A DNA stretch of 64,000 nt from Apodemus sylvaticus (GCF_947179515.1 NC_067481.1:89667009-89731008), one strand, 5' to 3'; positions 32,480 to 43,049 are shown, counted from the first letter of the stretch. The notes: generated from the letters alone by a model not told the origin. A program made the numbers and translations.

Positions 32480-32690
32480 GCAGCCCCCTTCAGTGCGGAA
32501 GGGCACTTGCTAACAAGGCTGACAACCCGAATTTGATTCCAGGGTTCTACATGTAAAGAGAGAACGGGCATTGTGCTAGAAGCTTGGATACCAAAATGAT
32601 TTTTGTTGTTGCTGTTGGGAATCAAACCCAATATCTTGTTTATGTGAAAGCACATGTTAAACCACAGAACCCTCAAATATCCCCAGCTCC
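32480..32690. repeat. Degraded SINE pair (B4-like sense, ID-like antisense)
   Basis: 32480-32570 (GCACTTGCTAACAAGGCTGA, TTTGATTCCAGGGTTC) and 32615-32690 (GGAATCAAACCCAATATCTT, AAACCACAGAACC). Both diverged. Confidence 0.55.
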
Positions 32691-32983
32691 TCAAATAACA
32701 TTTTTTCCCAATAAATTATTCTTTCCATCATAAAAGTCAAGTCCAAAACTTCTAACTCTGGGTCTCTGAACTTCAAGTTCATGATAATGAGGGCTAAATA
32801 TGTGCCAAATACTGTGCTTTGTGAGCATACATGTGTACATGCATGTGTGTGTGTACAAAATCTTCAGCCACCAACTCAGGAAGGAGATCTTAAAATTCCC
32901 TTCAGAGAGGTGAGCACCCCACCCAGGGTCTTAGAGCTCAGGGGTCTTAGCAGCTCTTACGATGCTGTTACCTGCCATAGTAT

Positions 32984-33026
32984 CTTGTCTCTCCTGCAGT
33001 CTTGATCAGGCTGAAACCTGATCAAG
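32984..33026 (+). promoter_or_regulatory. Cryptic splice acceptor and adjacent stem upstream of exon 9
   Basis: CTTGTCTCTCCTGCAG ending at 33000 is a strong acceptor-like sequence 158 nt before the true exon 9 acceptor. Right after it, CTTGATCAGG (33001-33010) and CCTGATCAAG (33017-33026) are perfect 10-bp inverted arms around a 6-nt loop. If the acceptor were used, the frame carried in from exon 8 meets TGA after seven codons. Confidence 0.55.
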
Positions 33027-33158
33027 AAGAAAGCAGTAACTGTCAAAGTCTGCTCCAAGAATGTCCTGGATACTGGTACTCCATGTCCTTAGAAAAAGAC
33101 AACCTGTTCCCCAGTTCCCACAACAGTTTTTCATCTCTCATACATCCTCAACTCCCAG

Positions 33159-33401
33159 GATCGCCAACCTTAAGATCCAGCTGGCCAAACTTGACAGTGA
33201 GGCCTGGCCTGGGGTGCTAGACTCAGAGAGGGACCGGCTGATTCTCATCAATGAGAAGGAAGAACTTCTGAAGGAGATGCGCTTCATCAGCCCCCGGAAA
33301 TGGACCCAGGGAGAGGTGGAGCAGCTCGAGATGGCCCGGAGGCGACTGGAGAAGGACTTGCAGGCAGCCCGGGACACCCAGAGCAAGGCGCTGACTGAGA
33401 G
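33159..33401 (+). CDS. Wwc1: Wwc1 exon 9 (coiled coil 2)
   Basis: Codes for residues 314-395. G completes Arg314 (AG|G), then IANLKIQLAKLDSEAWPGVL and later EELLKEMRFI, QGEVEQLEMARRRLEKDLQA. Long Leu/Ile/Met heptads with dense charge: the central part of the second coiled coil. The last AG opens Arg395. Acceptor actcccag is preceded by a short, interrupted pyrimidine tract; donor gtgggt. The open frame continues into both flanking introns, so the larger ORF around it is not the coding extent. Confidence 0.97.
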
Positions 33402-34056
33402 GTGGGTCTTTCCAGAGTGGCACATCAGAAAAGATGACTTAAGTCCCTGTGTGCCAGGACCCTGGTACTTTACAGAGGAAGCACAGTGCCGGAAAATCTG
33501 TGCAGGCTCAGGCTCTCAGAAGGGTTTCTGCTCATTCAGGTAAGCCCTGTAGCACTTTATCGCCTGGGGTAGTGGTTTTCCAGTGTTGTGATGGTGACTC
33601 TCTGGCACCTGTGTGAGCAGACACTCACAGGTCTCCCACAGGGAGGATCTCTGCTTTACACACTTGGCTTGTACCCAGCATCCCTGGGGAAAGCTTATTC
33701 CTGCTCCCAAACTCGTGCACACTTGAAAATCACTGTGTTTGTGGGGAGAGGAGGGTCCTCTGATGCTTCCTCTCTCTTTTGTTAAATAGCCAGCACTCTG
33801 TACCCATGAACCCATTTCCTTCAACCAATCACAGACTGAAGAGTGGATTAAAAATAGTAAGAATACAAATATCTGATACATTACTCTAACAAGTAATTTT
33901 ATAGTGCTTAGATTGTGTTCAGATGCAATGTATAGAGATGATTTTAAAGCACACAGATAAGGAGGGCAGATCAGATGGCTCAGTAGATAAAGGTGCTTGC
34001 CACCAAGTCTGACAAACAGTTTAGTCCCCAAGGAGAGGAAAAATTAGACACAAATG
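33402..34056. other. 5' end of intron 9 with a B4-like SINE
   Basis: 33966-34040 (CAGATCAGATGGCTCAGTAG, AAAGGTGCTTGCCACCAAGT) is a sense B4-class SINE; the rest is unassigned. Human intron 9 carries the well-known memory-associated SNP rs17070145; its mouse counterpart cannot be placed without an alignment. Confidence 0.55.
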
Positions 34057-34128
34057 TACACACACACACACACACACACTATGATGATGGTAATGATGAT
34101 GATGGTGATGATGATGATGATGATGATA
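34057..34128. repeat. (CA)n plus (GAT)n microsatellites
   Basis: A CA run (34057-34078) is followed by an imperfect GAT trinucleotide run (34081-34128). Confidence 0.95.
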
Positions 34129-34522
34129 AAGCATACAGGAGAATATGTATAAGCAATAGGTACTAGCTTATTGATATGCAGTCTTGAACCTCTGAATGCT
34201 TTGGTATCCATGGGGGTATCTGCAGCCATCTCAGGATACATGGCTATGTCTTTCTTCTTCATGACCTACCAAATTGATTTCAGCACATTTTGGGGAGAGG
34301 GGAGGGCTTGAAATTTGAAGACCAGCAGTATGCGTGGGAGTCACAGACTAGAGTGCTTAGGGGCCAAGCAAGAAATGAAAATGCGAGAGGCCCACCTAGT
34401 TGTAGACCTGTCACTCTTAAGGGCGCCGCCCCGACTTTTCTACAGTGGGTGCCATTTCCTAGTCCCAGCGAACAGGAGAATGGGCTGCATGCTTCCTGTG
34501 GTTCATTCATATGTGTACATAT

Positions 34523-34622
34523 ACATACATACATACATACATACATACATTTTTTTTCCAGTGCTAGAGATACAACCCAGGTCCTCATGCCTGCTAGGCA
34601 AGTCCTCCACTCCTGAGCATCG
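34523..34622 (-). repeat. (ATAC)n with an antisense ID-like SINE
   Basis: ATAC tetranucleotides (34523-34549), a T-run, then GTGCTAGAGATACAACCCAG and CCTGCTAGGCAAGTCC, a reversed ID head. Confidence 0.75.
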
Positions 34623-34863
34623 CAGTAGAACTTCAAAAGCGTATGACTTGTATTTCCAGATACTGACAATTAAAGCAAACTGTAAAGAAACCATTAGCCA
34701 ACCTCATCTTTGACCTTGACTCAAGAGACAAGCCACAAGGTCGCATGATAGTGTCTGTCTCATACCCGTTTCAGACTCTATTTCCTTTGGTGCTCCCTGA
34801 AACCCCTACTCCCACATTACAAAGTGGAGAATTGTGTTTGAAGGAGACCCTCCAATCCGCAGA

Positions 34864-34938
34864 CATCCATTCATCTGTCTACCCATTCAGCCATCCATCC
34901 ATCAACCCACCCATCCCTCTGACTGTTCATCCATCCAC
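34864..34938. repeat. Imperfect (CATC)n run
   Basis: Diverged CATC/CACC tetranucleotide repeats (CCATCCATCCATCAACCCAC). Confidence 0.85.
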
Positions 34939-35007
34939 TTGCTCATAGAAGTTAGCATGAAGATTACATGAGGTCAGAATGAGAAGTCTACTGTCAGTGT
35001 ATTTGGT

Positions 35008-35345
35008 CACTTTTCTGTTGCTGTGAGAAAACAGTGTGACCAAGGCATCTTATGGAGGAAAGAGTTTATTTGAGCTTACAGTTAAAGGGTTACGGTTGAT
35101 CCTGGCAGGGGAGCATGACAGCAGGTGCCTGGAGCAGCAAGCTCAGGGCTCATATCTTGAAATATGAGCAGAGATTAGAGAGTGAACCATATATAGGGCA
35201 GGGCCAGAAGCTCTCAAATTCTGGCCCTGGTGACATACTTCCTCCAGCAAGGCCACACCTCCTAAATGTCCCCAAACAGCTTCACCAGTTGGGAAACAAA
35301 TATCCAAAGAGATGAGCCCCCGGAGAACATTTTCATTCACACTCT
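35008..35345. repeat. Dispersed rodent repeat (GTTGCTGTGAGAAAACA type)
   Basis: TCTGTTGCTGTGAGAAAACA, GAGGAAAGAGTTTATTTGAG, ACTTCCTCCAGCAAGGCCAC, TCCCCAAACAGCTTCACC and TTTTCATTCACACTCTGACA are the ordered landmarks of a common rodent interspersed repeat, close to full length. Family name not assigned. Confidence 0.75.
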
Positions 35346-35462
35346 GACAGTCACAAAGGGACCCCTCCCCAGCAGCCAAATCTGCTGGAAACTTGACCAC
35401 AGACCTTCCTGCTTCTCTGACCATAGGAATAGATTGTCAAATACAGGAGAGAGTGAGGGACA

Positions 35463-35466
35463 GTGT

Positions 35467-35527
<61 letters not shown>

Positions 35528-35550
35528 AGAGACAGAGACAAGAGAGAGAC
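35463..35550. repeat. (GT)n followed by (GA)n-rich run
   Basis: A GT run of about 30 units (35463-35523) ends in GCGCGAGAGACAGAGACAAG. Confidence 0.96.
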
Positions 35551-35999
35551 AATAAGAACACAATGGGGAGAGGTCTTTCAATGATTTGCAAGCCTCTTCT
35601 GTTTTCATTTTGTCCACAGCAGATCTTCCCCACCTCCCCCTTAAAAAGAGCAGAGTTGAAGCTGATGATTTTTCATTTTAATTTCTTATATTAATATAAG
35701 AAATATATAAATATAAATAGTGCTTGTAAATATTTAGAAAACAGGATGGTATTTCAGCCTATGTCCACCTTGAATGATGGGGACCCCAGGGTAATTGGCA
35801 TTTCTGCTGATCACATTTATCATCTCTGGATTAGGAGCCTTCAGAGTCTCCTTGCTGCTTTGAAATACATTGCAAGTTGTTCTCTGCAGCTTCCCAGCTG
35901 CAAGAGAGAACACCCAAACTAATTCTCTATGTGAATGTATTTCGGGAGTCATTATCCGACCTCCCTGTAGCCTTCCCAGTGACCGCAGCTCTTCTTTGC

Positions 36000-36130
36000 T
36001 GCTGTGAGATTGGTTTTTGCAGCTTCTAAAATGAGGGCATGCAGTGCTTATCTATGCCCGGTTTATTTCATTTAACACGACGTCTTCCAGATCCATCTAT
36101 CTCACTCCAAATGACAGTATTTCATTCTCT
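36000..36130 (-). mobile_element. Old L1 fragment, antisense
   Basis: ATGAGGGCATGCAGTGCTTA, GCCCGGTTTATTTCATTTAAC and CCAGATCCATCTATCTC follow the reverse complement of the L1 ORF2 C-terminal region of an old, pre-rodent subfamily. Confidence 0.65.
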
Positions 36131-39100
36131 TTCTCTCTCTCTTTTTTTATGATTTAATAATATTTGTACAAGCGTATACGCACCCACCCACACACAGTCA
36201 TTTTCAAATGTGTGTAATTGTTCGGGAGCAGGAACAGACAAGGGGAATCCTCCCAGGGATGCAAAGTACAAGCCTAGTTTATAAAGCAGGGGAACATGCC
36301 TGTGCCCCAGATGAAGCCATCGGGGACTGCCAGGTATCTGTGTGTGCTTGGGGAATGCACAGCTCTGTAGTCCTTGACCTCTAAAGCACCCAGCTCGCAA
36401 ATGTGTCCTCACTACTGAGTAAACTCCACCTTCTCTAACGTCTGATGGTTGTGCAGCCGCTGCCCAGCCCCCCACCCCTGGGGCCTCAGATAATCCCTTG
36501 ATTGCTAACTGGACCAATCTTTCCTAGCCAAGCACATGATCAAAACTTTTAACAGGGACATCTAAAAGTCTATCCACTTCCCTTCTGTCCTCTACTGGCA
36601 GAAATGGCTGACCACCTCTGATCCATCACCAATCCAGTATAAGAAGGAAAACAGCAGACCTTAAATAATGTTTGTTTTATAGCCCTCAGAAGCACTTGCC
36701 TAAAGAATACTGGAGTTGTACCCTTTGGCGATAAGGGTTCTGTCTATATGTCCTGTAGTAGTGTTTGTGGAAGGTATAAATGGGCGAGTGGCCTGGGCAG
36801 GTCCTTACTGGGCCTGTGCCAGTTCCTGTATTCTCACCTGCCTCTAGACCCATTGACTGTCCCTGAGGGCCTTTGGCTGTCCATCATCTTCTCTGCCAGA
36901 AGCTAGAGAGAATGCACTGATCATAGCTCTAATTGATTCTTGATAGGTCAAAAGAGACACCTTATCTATGCTTCCAATATGGGCTTCTTTTGCTTCATAG
37001 GGAACAAAGAAGGCAAAGCCCCTAAGTACCAGAAGTCTGCAAGCAGGCATTGGACCAGACTGTGAATCTAGATGTTGACCTATGGTCAAGGTTTTTCTTT
37101 CCTGAAGCTAGAGCCAGAGGTTCCTTTAAACGCCTCTCAGATGTACTGTATGTGCCAGACCTACTAACTTGAGAGCAACCTGTTTTACAGATGAGGAAAC
37201 CGAGGCTCACCTAACATCACCCAGTGACAGAGCTGGATTAGAAGCAACCATACTCGGGTTCGAGCCCTTACTGACTTTAAGCAGCTGTTCACTCAGAAGG
37301 CCTTTCAATATTGCTTTCAACTCCATCTTTCAAAGGTCCGGGAGCTCTAGTGGAGCATCGTCTCCACAAGCCAGTCCAGGAAGCCTCTACTCTCCACTCC
37401 TGCATTGATCGGACCACACAGTGGTCCTGGAGGGCACGGCCCTTGAAGGAAAGGCAGCCGCTGGGAAGGCAGTGAGCACAGGGACAAGAAGTCGTGTGTG
37501 CCCTAAGAAGCCACAGGAGTAGTCAGGAAGGAACTGATAAATCTGCAGCTGTTTTATTCTGATCCCTGTCTGTCTGTCCTCACTACTGGGCCTCCAGATT
37601 ACTGTTTCCTTACTCTGTTAATCAGGTGCCCTCTCCCTCTCCCTCTCCCTGTGTATGTGTCTGTCTGTCTGTCTCTCTTTCTCTTACTCTCTGTATGTGT
37701 GTGTTGTGTGTGTGTGTCTGTCTGTCTCTCTCTGTATGTGTGTGTGTGTTGTGTGCGTGTGTCTGTCTGTCTGTCTCTCTCTCTCTCTGTGTGTAGGTAT
37801 GTGTCCCTTTCTCTGTCTTCGCTCCCCCTTCACCTCCCCTGTTCCCCCTTTTGCATTTCTCCTTCCTTCTCCCATCCTTTTGTCCCTCAGAACTGACTTC
37901 ACATTCTTTACGTTCCCCATGCTTCGCCCTCTCTAAGCCATGTGTCAGAGCTAGTGTGTAGTCACACAGGATGCTTGTCGGCTCATGGGTACCATGCCCA
38001 CCCCACCCCCACCCCCGGGGCAGGGGACCAATTCTTCAGGCCTGAGATACAGCCCAGGCTATTGCATTTTTAACCAGCATCCCAGGTGCGAAGCTATAGC
38101 TTGTGGGCATTCAGGCCTCACCCCCTGGATCTTCTTCCTTTCTCCATGACTGATGTATTCACAGCCTCCCAGCACGCCCCTCACATGCCATCTGGCCTGC
38201 TAAGCCTGCTGCTGCTGAGAGGCTGCACCTGTGTGTCACTGTCTGTGGCTACCCAGTGCCGAGCTCAGGGAGCCATGTCAGTCCGACAACAGTTCCCCCA
38301 CCATCCTGCCCAGTTTCCAGCAAGGATCTGCATTTGCCACCAGTGTACCTTTGCTCGCTCTCTAGAAACCACGAGCTCTACCTCTTGACTCCAGACTTAT
38401 CCTCCTTTCTGGGCTTTGCTCTCTGAGAGGGATAAGACATTCCACAGCCTCATCCACTTCATTGAGAATTCTGGGGTTTCTTCATTACAGGCCCCCATCT
38501 GCCAGCCTGCCTTCTGTCCCTATCAGCCCCAGGCAAGAATCTGGAAGGAAGGCTTTAGAGATTGAGTTGGCCAAGGACATGCCACGGACAGCCAGCCTAC
38601 TGCTCTGGTTGTCCTGTCAGTAATTTTGCAGGTTCACTTGCCTGGTGACAAGTCTGACATGTCCCCTCTGCCCTCTGCTTGTTTCTGAGGTCACCTCTGG
38701 TCTCATATGCTAGAGGCCTGGCTGTTGTGGTAGAGAGATGACCTGATTTGGTTTGACTTTATGTGAAAACCAGCCCTGGCCCTCTGGCTTCAGGCTGGGC
38801 TGACTGAGTTCTTGTTCCCTTCCTGAGTCCAGGGAGCCAGGGTCATTCATTCAGTTCCTTCTCTAGCAGGGTGACAGAGAGGAGCAATGAGCCACCTTGA
38901 CATGGAAACTTATCCTGCAGACCCCTCAGCAGAGTGAATGAGCTCAACCACTTCATCTAGGAAAAGAGGACCCCTTCCTTCCCGACTCCTTTCTGTCCAC
39001 TGAGCCACTTCAGTTTCCCTAATTAGTTTGATCCAACTGCTGCAAGGAATAGCCCCAAATCTCTGTGGATAAGCACTCTTGAGGTCTATTTCCACCCATA

Positions 39101-39654
39101 TCATATCTTAGGACTCCTAGTAACTGGCAGCCTCTCCTGTTGAAGAGCCCACAGCATGTCCACCTCCACCTTTAAGGACACAGAGGCTGAGCAGAAAACA
39201 CTTTCCCTAACCACTTCACCCTGAGACACACGTGGTTTCTGCTCGTATCCTATTGGCTAGAACTTGCTTTGTGCCTCCACCAGAGGTTAGGGAGCCCTGG
39301 AAAGTGATCTAGCTTTGATCCCGGGAACCCAGGAAGGCACAGAAAGGAAGGCCAGAAAGATGGTCATGAGGCCATCCGCTTGATCTCAACTAGGGATTCC
39401 TTGCTCTGCTTTTTTTTTTCTTCCTATTTTTTTTTTCCAGACTTTGTTACACCATGCACTAATTAGACGCCTGCTGTCTTCCACCCTCCATGCTCTGTAA
39501 AATAAGCAACACATTCTCTTTTTCCATCACCGCTGTGTCCCTGGTGCCGGGGACAGCATCCAGTGTCACCTGAGTAAATGTTAGTTGGTGAAAGGAAGGA
39601 GGGAGGGAGGGGAAGGGGGTGGCAGTTAGAAGAATGGTAGGAGAGGGAAAAGAA
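36131..39654. other. 3' half of intron 9, poor in young repeats
   Basis: About 3.5 kb with no B1, B2 or L1 that I can see. Contains a MIR (37140-37275: TTTTACAGATGAGGAAACCG), a CT/TG low-complexity block (37627-37800) and a GGAGG stretch (39593-39620). No exon-like segment recognised. Confidence 0.5.
37627..37800. repeat. CT/TG low-complexity block
   Basis: Mixed CCCTCT, TGTC, TC and TG units, with a partial internal duplication (TCTCTGTATGTGTGTG occurs twice, about 50 bp apart). Confidence 0.9.
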
Positions 39655-39815
39655 TGGTAGTTAGGTGGAATTCTAATTCTTCCACTTATATAATAATTTT
39701 GAGTAAGCGATGTAATTAAGAGCATCAAATTTTCCTCCTTTGTAAAACTGTTAAAATCGTTCTCCCTGTGCACATACCATTACATCCTAAGTGTGTTAAG
39801 GTTCCTAGCTTAGCC
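39655..39815 (-). repeat. MIR-like fragment, antisense
   Basis: TCTTCCACTTATATAATAATTTTGAG, TTTTCCTCCTTTGTAAAAC and CATTACATCC fit a reversed MIR 3' half. Confidence 0.55.
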
Positions 39816-39998
39816 TCTAAGGTGTGGCAGGTGTCTGCACACTTACTATAGAATTTATATACAAAGAGTCTGTGCTTCTCCACAACACCAGAGTATGATG
39901 TTTCTACCCCGGTCCTGTGCCCATGCCCTTGGGCTGGCATTGTTAGAGCCTCATTTTCCTTTCGGGGTGTTATTACTGTCTTACCTCCTCTCCCTCAG

Positions 39999-40088
39999 GT
40001 TGAAGCTAAACAGCAAGAGGAACCAGCTGGTGAGAGAACTAGAGGAAGCCACCCGGCAGGTGGCTACCCTGCACTCTCAGTTGAAAAG
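39999..40088 (+). CDS. Wwc1: Wwc1 exon 10 (end of coiled coil 2)
   Basis: Codes for residues 395-425: G completes Arg395, then LKLNSKRNQLVRELEEATRQ and VATLHSQLK, the end of the second coiled coil. Exactly 90 nt and phase 2 on both sides, so loss of the exon would keep the frame. Acceptor tctccctcag, donor gtgagt. Confidence 0.97.
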
Positions 40089-40556
40089 GTGAGTGGTGGG
40101 TGGTGACTGTCACCGTGGGGATGGCCAGGAGGTGGCCCAGCTCCAATGCTGTCCTTCACCAGGATCCTCTGATCCTCCCTCATTGGCTTTAGGAAAGACC
40201 TTTAGAAACATAGAAGGTGGCCATTCTAGCAGATGCTGGCTTGGCCAGGGTGGCCACCAGGTGCTTCATCCCAGAGATGGCCCCTGGAAGATGTCCGTGG
40301 GTCTGAAAGCTCATCATGTCTGCCTTGCAGCCCATGTTTACAGCATGTAGTAGGTTTCCGTAGCTCAGGCCCTGATGGTTGAAGTATATTACAGGAACTT
40401 CATAGCAGCATTTTAAGCACTCCCCACCCCACACCCAATCCCCAACAAAAAGTGGTTTCTTCCTGTTTATAGCAATATAGAGACCTTTCGATTGTTTTTT
40501 AGGATGTAAGGTCTTCTTTTCAGTTAAATATTTTAACATATTAAAAAAGCAAATTA

Positions 40557-40685
40557 CTGTTGGCATGGTATACCCGTGTCTTTAATCCCAGTACTAGGGA
40601 GGTAGAGACAGGCGGCTCTCTGAGGCCAGCCTGGTCTACATAGCAAGTTCCAGGACAGCCAGAACTACATAGAGAAACCCTATAT

Positions 40686-40718
<33 letters not shown>

Positions 40719-40720
40719 AC
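40557..40720 (+). repeat. B1 SINE with (GATA)n tail
   Basis: GGCATGGTATACCCGTGTCT, AGGCCAGCCTGGTCTACATA, ACATAGAGAAACCC, then about eight GATA units (40686-40718). Confidence 0.93.
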
Positions 40721-40748
40721 AATTGGGGGGAAAAGGTGACTAGAACTA

Positions 40749-40890
40749 TGCCAGGTGGTGGCGGCGCACTCCTGTAATCCCAGCACTTGGGAGGCAGAGG
40801 CAGGCAAATTTCTGAGTTCGAGGACAGCCAGGGCTACACAGAGAAACCCTGTTTTGAAAAAACCAAATCCAAAAAACAAACAAACAAACC
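40749..40890 (+). repeat. B1 SINE lacking the internal 29-bp duplication
   Basis: GCCAGGTGGTGGCGGCGCAC, TAATCCCAGCACTTGGGAGG, then GAGTTCGAGGACAGCCAGGG directly, and CAGAGAAACCCTG with a (CAAA)n tail. Confidence 0.95.
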
Positions 40891-40916
40891 AAAATGACTA
40901 GAACTTTGAGTGTAAT

Positions 40917-41115
40917 GGGGTGCACACTTTTTTTTTTTTGAAACAGGGTTTCTCTGTGTAGCCCTGGCTATCCTGGAACTCACCCTGTAGACCAGGCTGG
41001 CCTCGAACTCAGAAATCCACCTGCCTCTGCCTCCCAAGTGCTGGGATTAAAGGTGTGTACCACCACTGCCCTGCTTTTGTTTGTTTGTTTGTTTGTTTGT
41101 TTGGGGTGCACACTT
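40917..41115 (-). repeat. B1 SINE, antisense, with 13-bp target duplication and 5' extension
   Basis: A reversed young B1 (about 40930-41073). GGGGTGCACACTT at 40917-40929 and 41103-41115 is the target duplication. Between the B1 5' end and the right-hand duplication lies (TTTG)n (41076-41101), which the B1 consensus does not contain. Confidence 0.93.
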
Positions 41116-41570
41116 GTAATCCTAGCATTTAGCATGTGGAAATGGGAGAGACTAGAAGTTCACGGCCAGCCTCAAGACTGTGCTCCCTAATCTCCCAAAT
41201 AAGAAAAAAAATGGAGTTGATTTCCAGAAAAGTATTAAGTATGGCACACCCCTTTAATCCCAGCACTCAAGAGGCTGAGACAGGCCTTATCTCTCTAAGT
41301 TCAAGGCCAGCCTAGTCTACATATCAAGTTTCAGACCTGCCAGAGCTACGTAGTCAGATCCCATCTTAATCAGTCAACCAATCGATCGAAGAAAACAAAC
41401 AAAAGAACTATTTTAATAGAGATGCTATGTGGCCAATAAGAAACAAGATAGACGGAAAAAGTGGAATCCAGGTATGTGGTTTCCAACTGTAATCCCAGGA
41501 CTTACAGCTTCAGACAAGAGCATCAGGAGTTTAAGGCCAGCCTGACCTACAAAGCAAAAAGCTCGTGGGG
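41103..41570 (+). repeat. Three further B1-type SINEs upstream of exon 11
   Basis: 41103-41205 is degraded (CTTGTAATCCTAGCATTTAG). 41232-41375 is a diverged B1 (TTTAATCCCAGCACTCAAGA, CAAGGCCAGCCTAGTCTAC). 41460-41570 is an old copy (ACTGTAATCCCAGGACTTAC, AAGGCCAGCCTGACCTAC). Confidence 0.75.
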
Positions 41571-41753
41571 TGCACATACCCGCTCTGCGACTTTGGGTCC
41601 CCATCTCTGTTTTCTCCCCAATGAAATTGGGTGCATGGTCTGGCCTAGGCTGTCAAGTGGGTTGGGAAGATGGAGGTCCACAGTTCCAGAGCCCTGTGGA
41701 GTTCCTGCCTCCTCACTCCATGTTATCTCTCTCTCCCCTTTCCCTGTCCCTAG

Positions 41754-42292
41754 CCTCTCAAGCAGCATGCAGTCACTGTCTTCAGGCAGTAGTCCTGGGT
41801 CACTTACATCCAGCCGGGGCTCCCTGGCCGCCTCTAGCCTGGACTCCTCCACCTCAGCCAGCTTCACGGACCTCTACTACGACCCATTCGAGCAGCTGGA
41901 CTCGGAGCTCCAGAGCAAGGTGGAACTGCTGTTCCTGGAGGGGGCCACAGGCTTCCGGCCCTCTGGCTGCATCACTACCATCCACGAGGATGAGGTGGCC
42001 AAGACCCAGAAGGCAGAGGGAGGCAGCCGCCTGCAGGCCCTGCGCTCCCTATCTGGCACTCCGAGATCCATGACCTCCCTGTCTCCACGCTCCTCTCTCT
42101 CCTCCCCGTCCCCTCCCTGTTCCCCTCTCATCGCTGATCCCCTCCTGGCTGGAGATGCCTTTCTGACCCAACTGGAGTTTGAAGACTCAGAGCTGAGTAC
42201 CACTCTTGGTGAGCTGAGCCTCAGCGGCAGCGGCACCCGGGAAAGATACCAGCTAGAGGAACCAGGACCTGAGGGCAAGCCACTGGGCCAAG
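41754..42292 (+). CDS. Wwc1: Wwc1 exon 11 (Ser-rich region with mitotic kinase sites)
   Basis: The largest exon here, coding residues 425-605. Begins CCTCTCAAGC after ccctag, completing Ser425. A Ser-rich segment (SLSSGSSPGSLTSSRGSL) is followed by the conserved acidic/aromatic block SFTDLYYDPFEQLDSELQSK, then GCITTIHEDEVAKTQ, then a Ser-Pro cluster (SLSGTPRSMTSLSPRSSLSS). In this count Ser539 and Ser542-Pro543 fall exactly where Aurora and CDK1 phosphorylate KIBRA in mitosis. The C-terminal part (FEDSELSTTLGELSLSGSGT) is acidic and Ser-rich. Ends with one G of Ala605, donor gtaagg. The frame is open upstream to 41461, but that part is intron. Confidence 0.98.
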
Positions 42293-42837
42293 GTAAGGAG
42301 CACAGGGTCCTCACAGGGAACCAGGAGCAGGGGATTCCTGTGATAATTCCTGATTGGTGATGGCTGGGTCTGTTTGTGGTTGGTTATTTATTCAGTAGAT
42401 ACTGACAAATGAAGGATGTGCTATAGCCTGGACTAGGGTTTTGTTTTGCTGTGGTGGATTTCATTCAACAGATATTTAGTGCCTACTAAAATGAATCCCA
42501 ACCCTAGCTAGGCTAATTGAATATGAATGGATTCATTCATCTAAGCCTTCCATTGATAAGGCTTAGTGGATCAGTGCTGAGGACAGACAAGGCCCCCCTC
42601 CCCCTCTGTTGCAAAGCTTGGGTTTAGCTGGAGCCTCAGGCTTTAGATATGGACCAGACACAAGCGCGGGAAGAGAATACAGCAGGATGTGTGATAGAGC
42701 CTTTGGGTAGAGGTGAGCTGGCCAGGTCGGAATGGGTAGAGGCTTAAGCTGTAACTCCCCGCATTCAGGAGGAAGAGCCGTGAAGACCAGGAATGCAGAG
42801 TCATTCTTCACTATGTAGTCAGTTTGGTTTCAAGATC
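42293..42837. other. 5' end of intron 11, unassigned
   Basis: About 545 bp. TATTTATTCAGTAGATACTG and TTCAACAGATATTTAGTGCC look like remnants of old MIR or L2-type repeats. No gene. Confidence 0.4.
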
Positions 42838-43018
42838 TGCTGGGCGGTAGTGGCACACAGCTGTAATCCCAGCACTCTGGGAGGCAGAGGCAGGCGGATT
42901 TCTCAGTTCGAGGACAGCCTGGTCTACAGAGTGAGTTCCAGGACAGCCAGGGCTATACAGAGAAAACCTGTCTCTAAAAAAACAAATCCAAAAAACGAGG
43001 GGGGGGAAAAAAAAAAAC
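42838..43018 (+). repeat. B1 SINE, full length
   Basis: GCTGGGCGGTAGTGGCACAC, CAGCACTCTGGGAGGCAGAG, CCTGGTCTACAGAGTGAGTT, then an A-rich tail interrupted by a G-run. Confidence 0.95.
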
Positions 43019-43049
43019 CACTGAGATCTTTTCTCAAAATACAAAAAGC

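Noticed and set aside
33061..33543. 160-codon + strand ORF as a gene start
   Set aside because: Exon 9 is inside it; the ATG at 33061 is intronic and the frame continues past the donor at 33402.
35337..35694. Thr-His and Cys-Val repeat ORFs
   Set aside because: Translations of (GT)n microsatellites; the same applies at 1557-1910, 14209-14762, 55345-55880 and similar sites.
41461..42360. 299-codon + strand ORF as a single gene
   Set aside because: Its middle is Wwc1 exon 11. The first 293 bases and the last 68 are intron read-through beyond a clear acceptor (ccctag) and donor (gtaagg).
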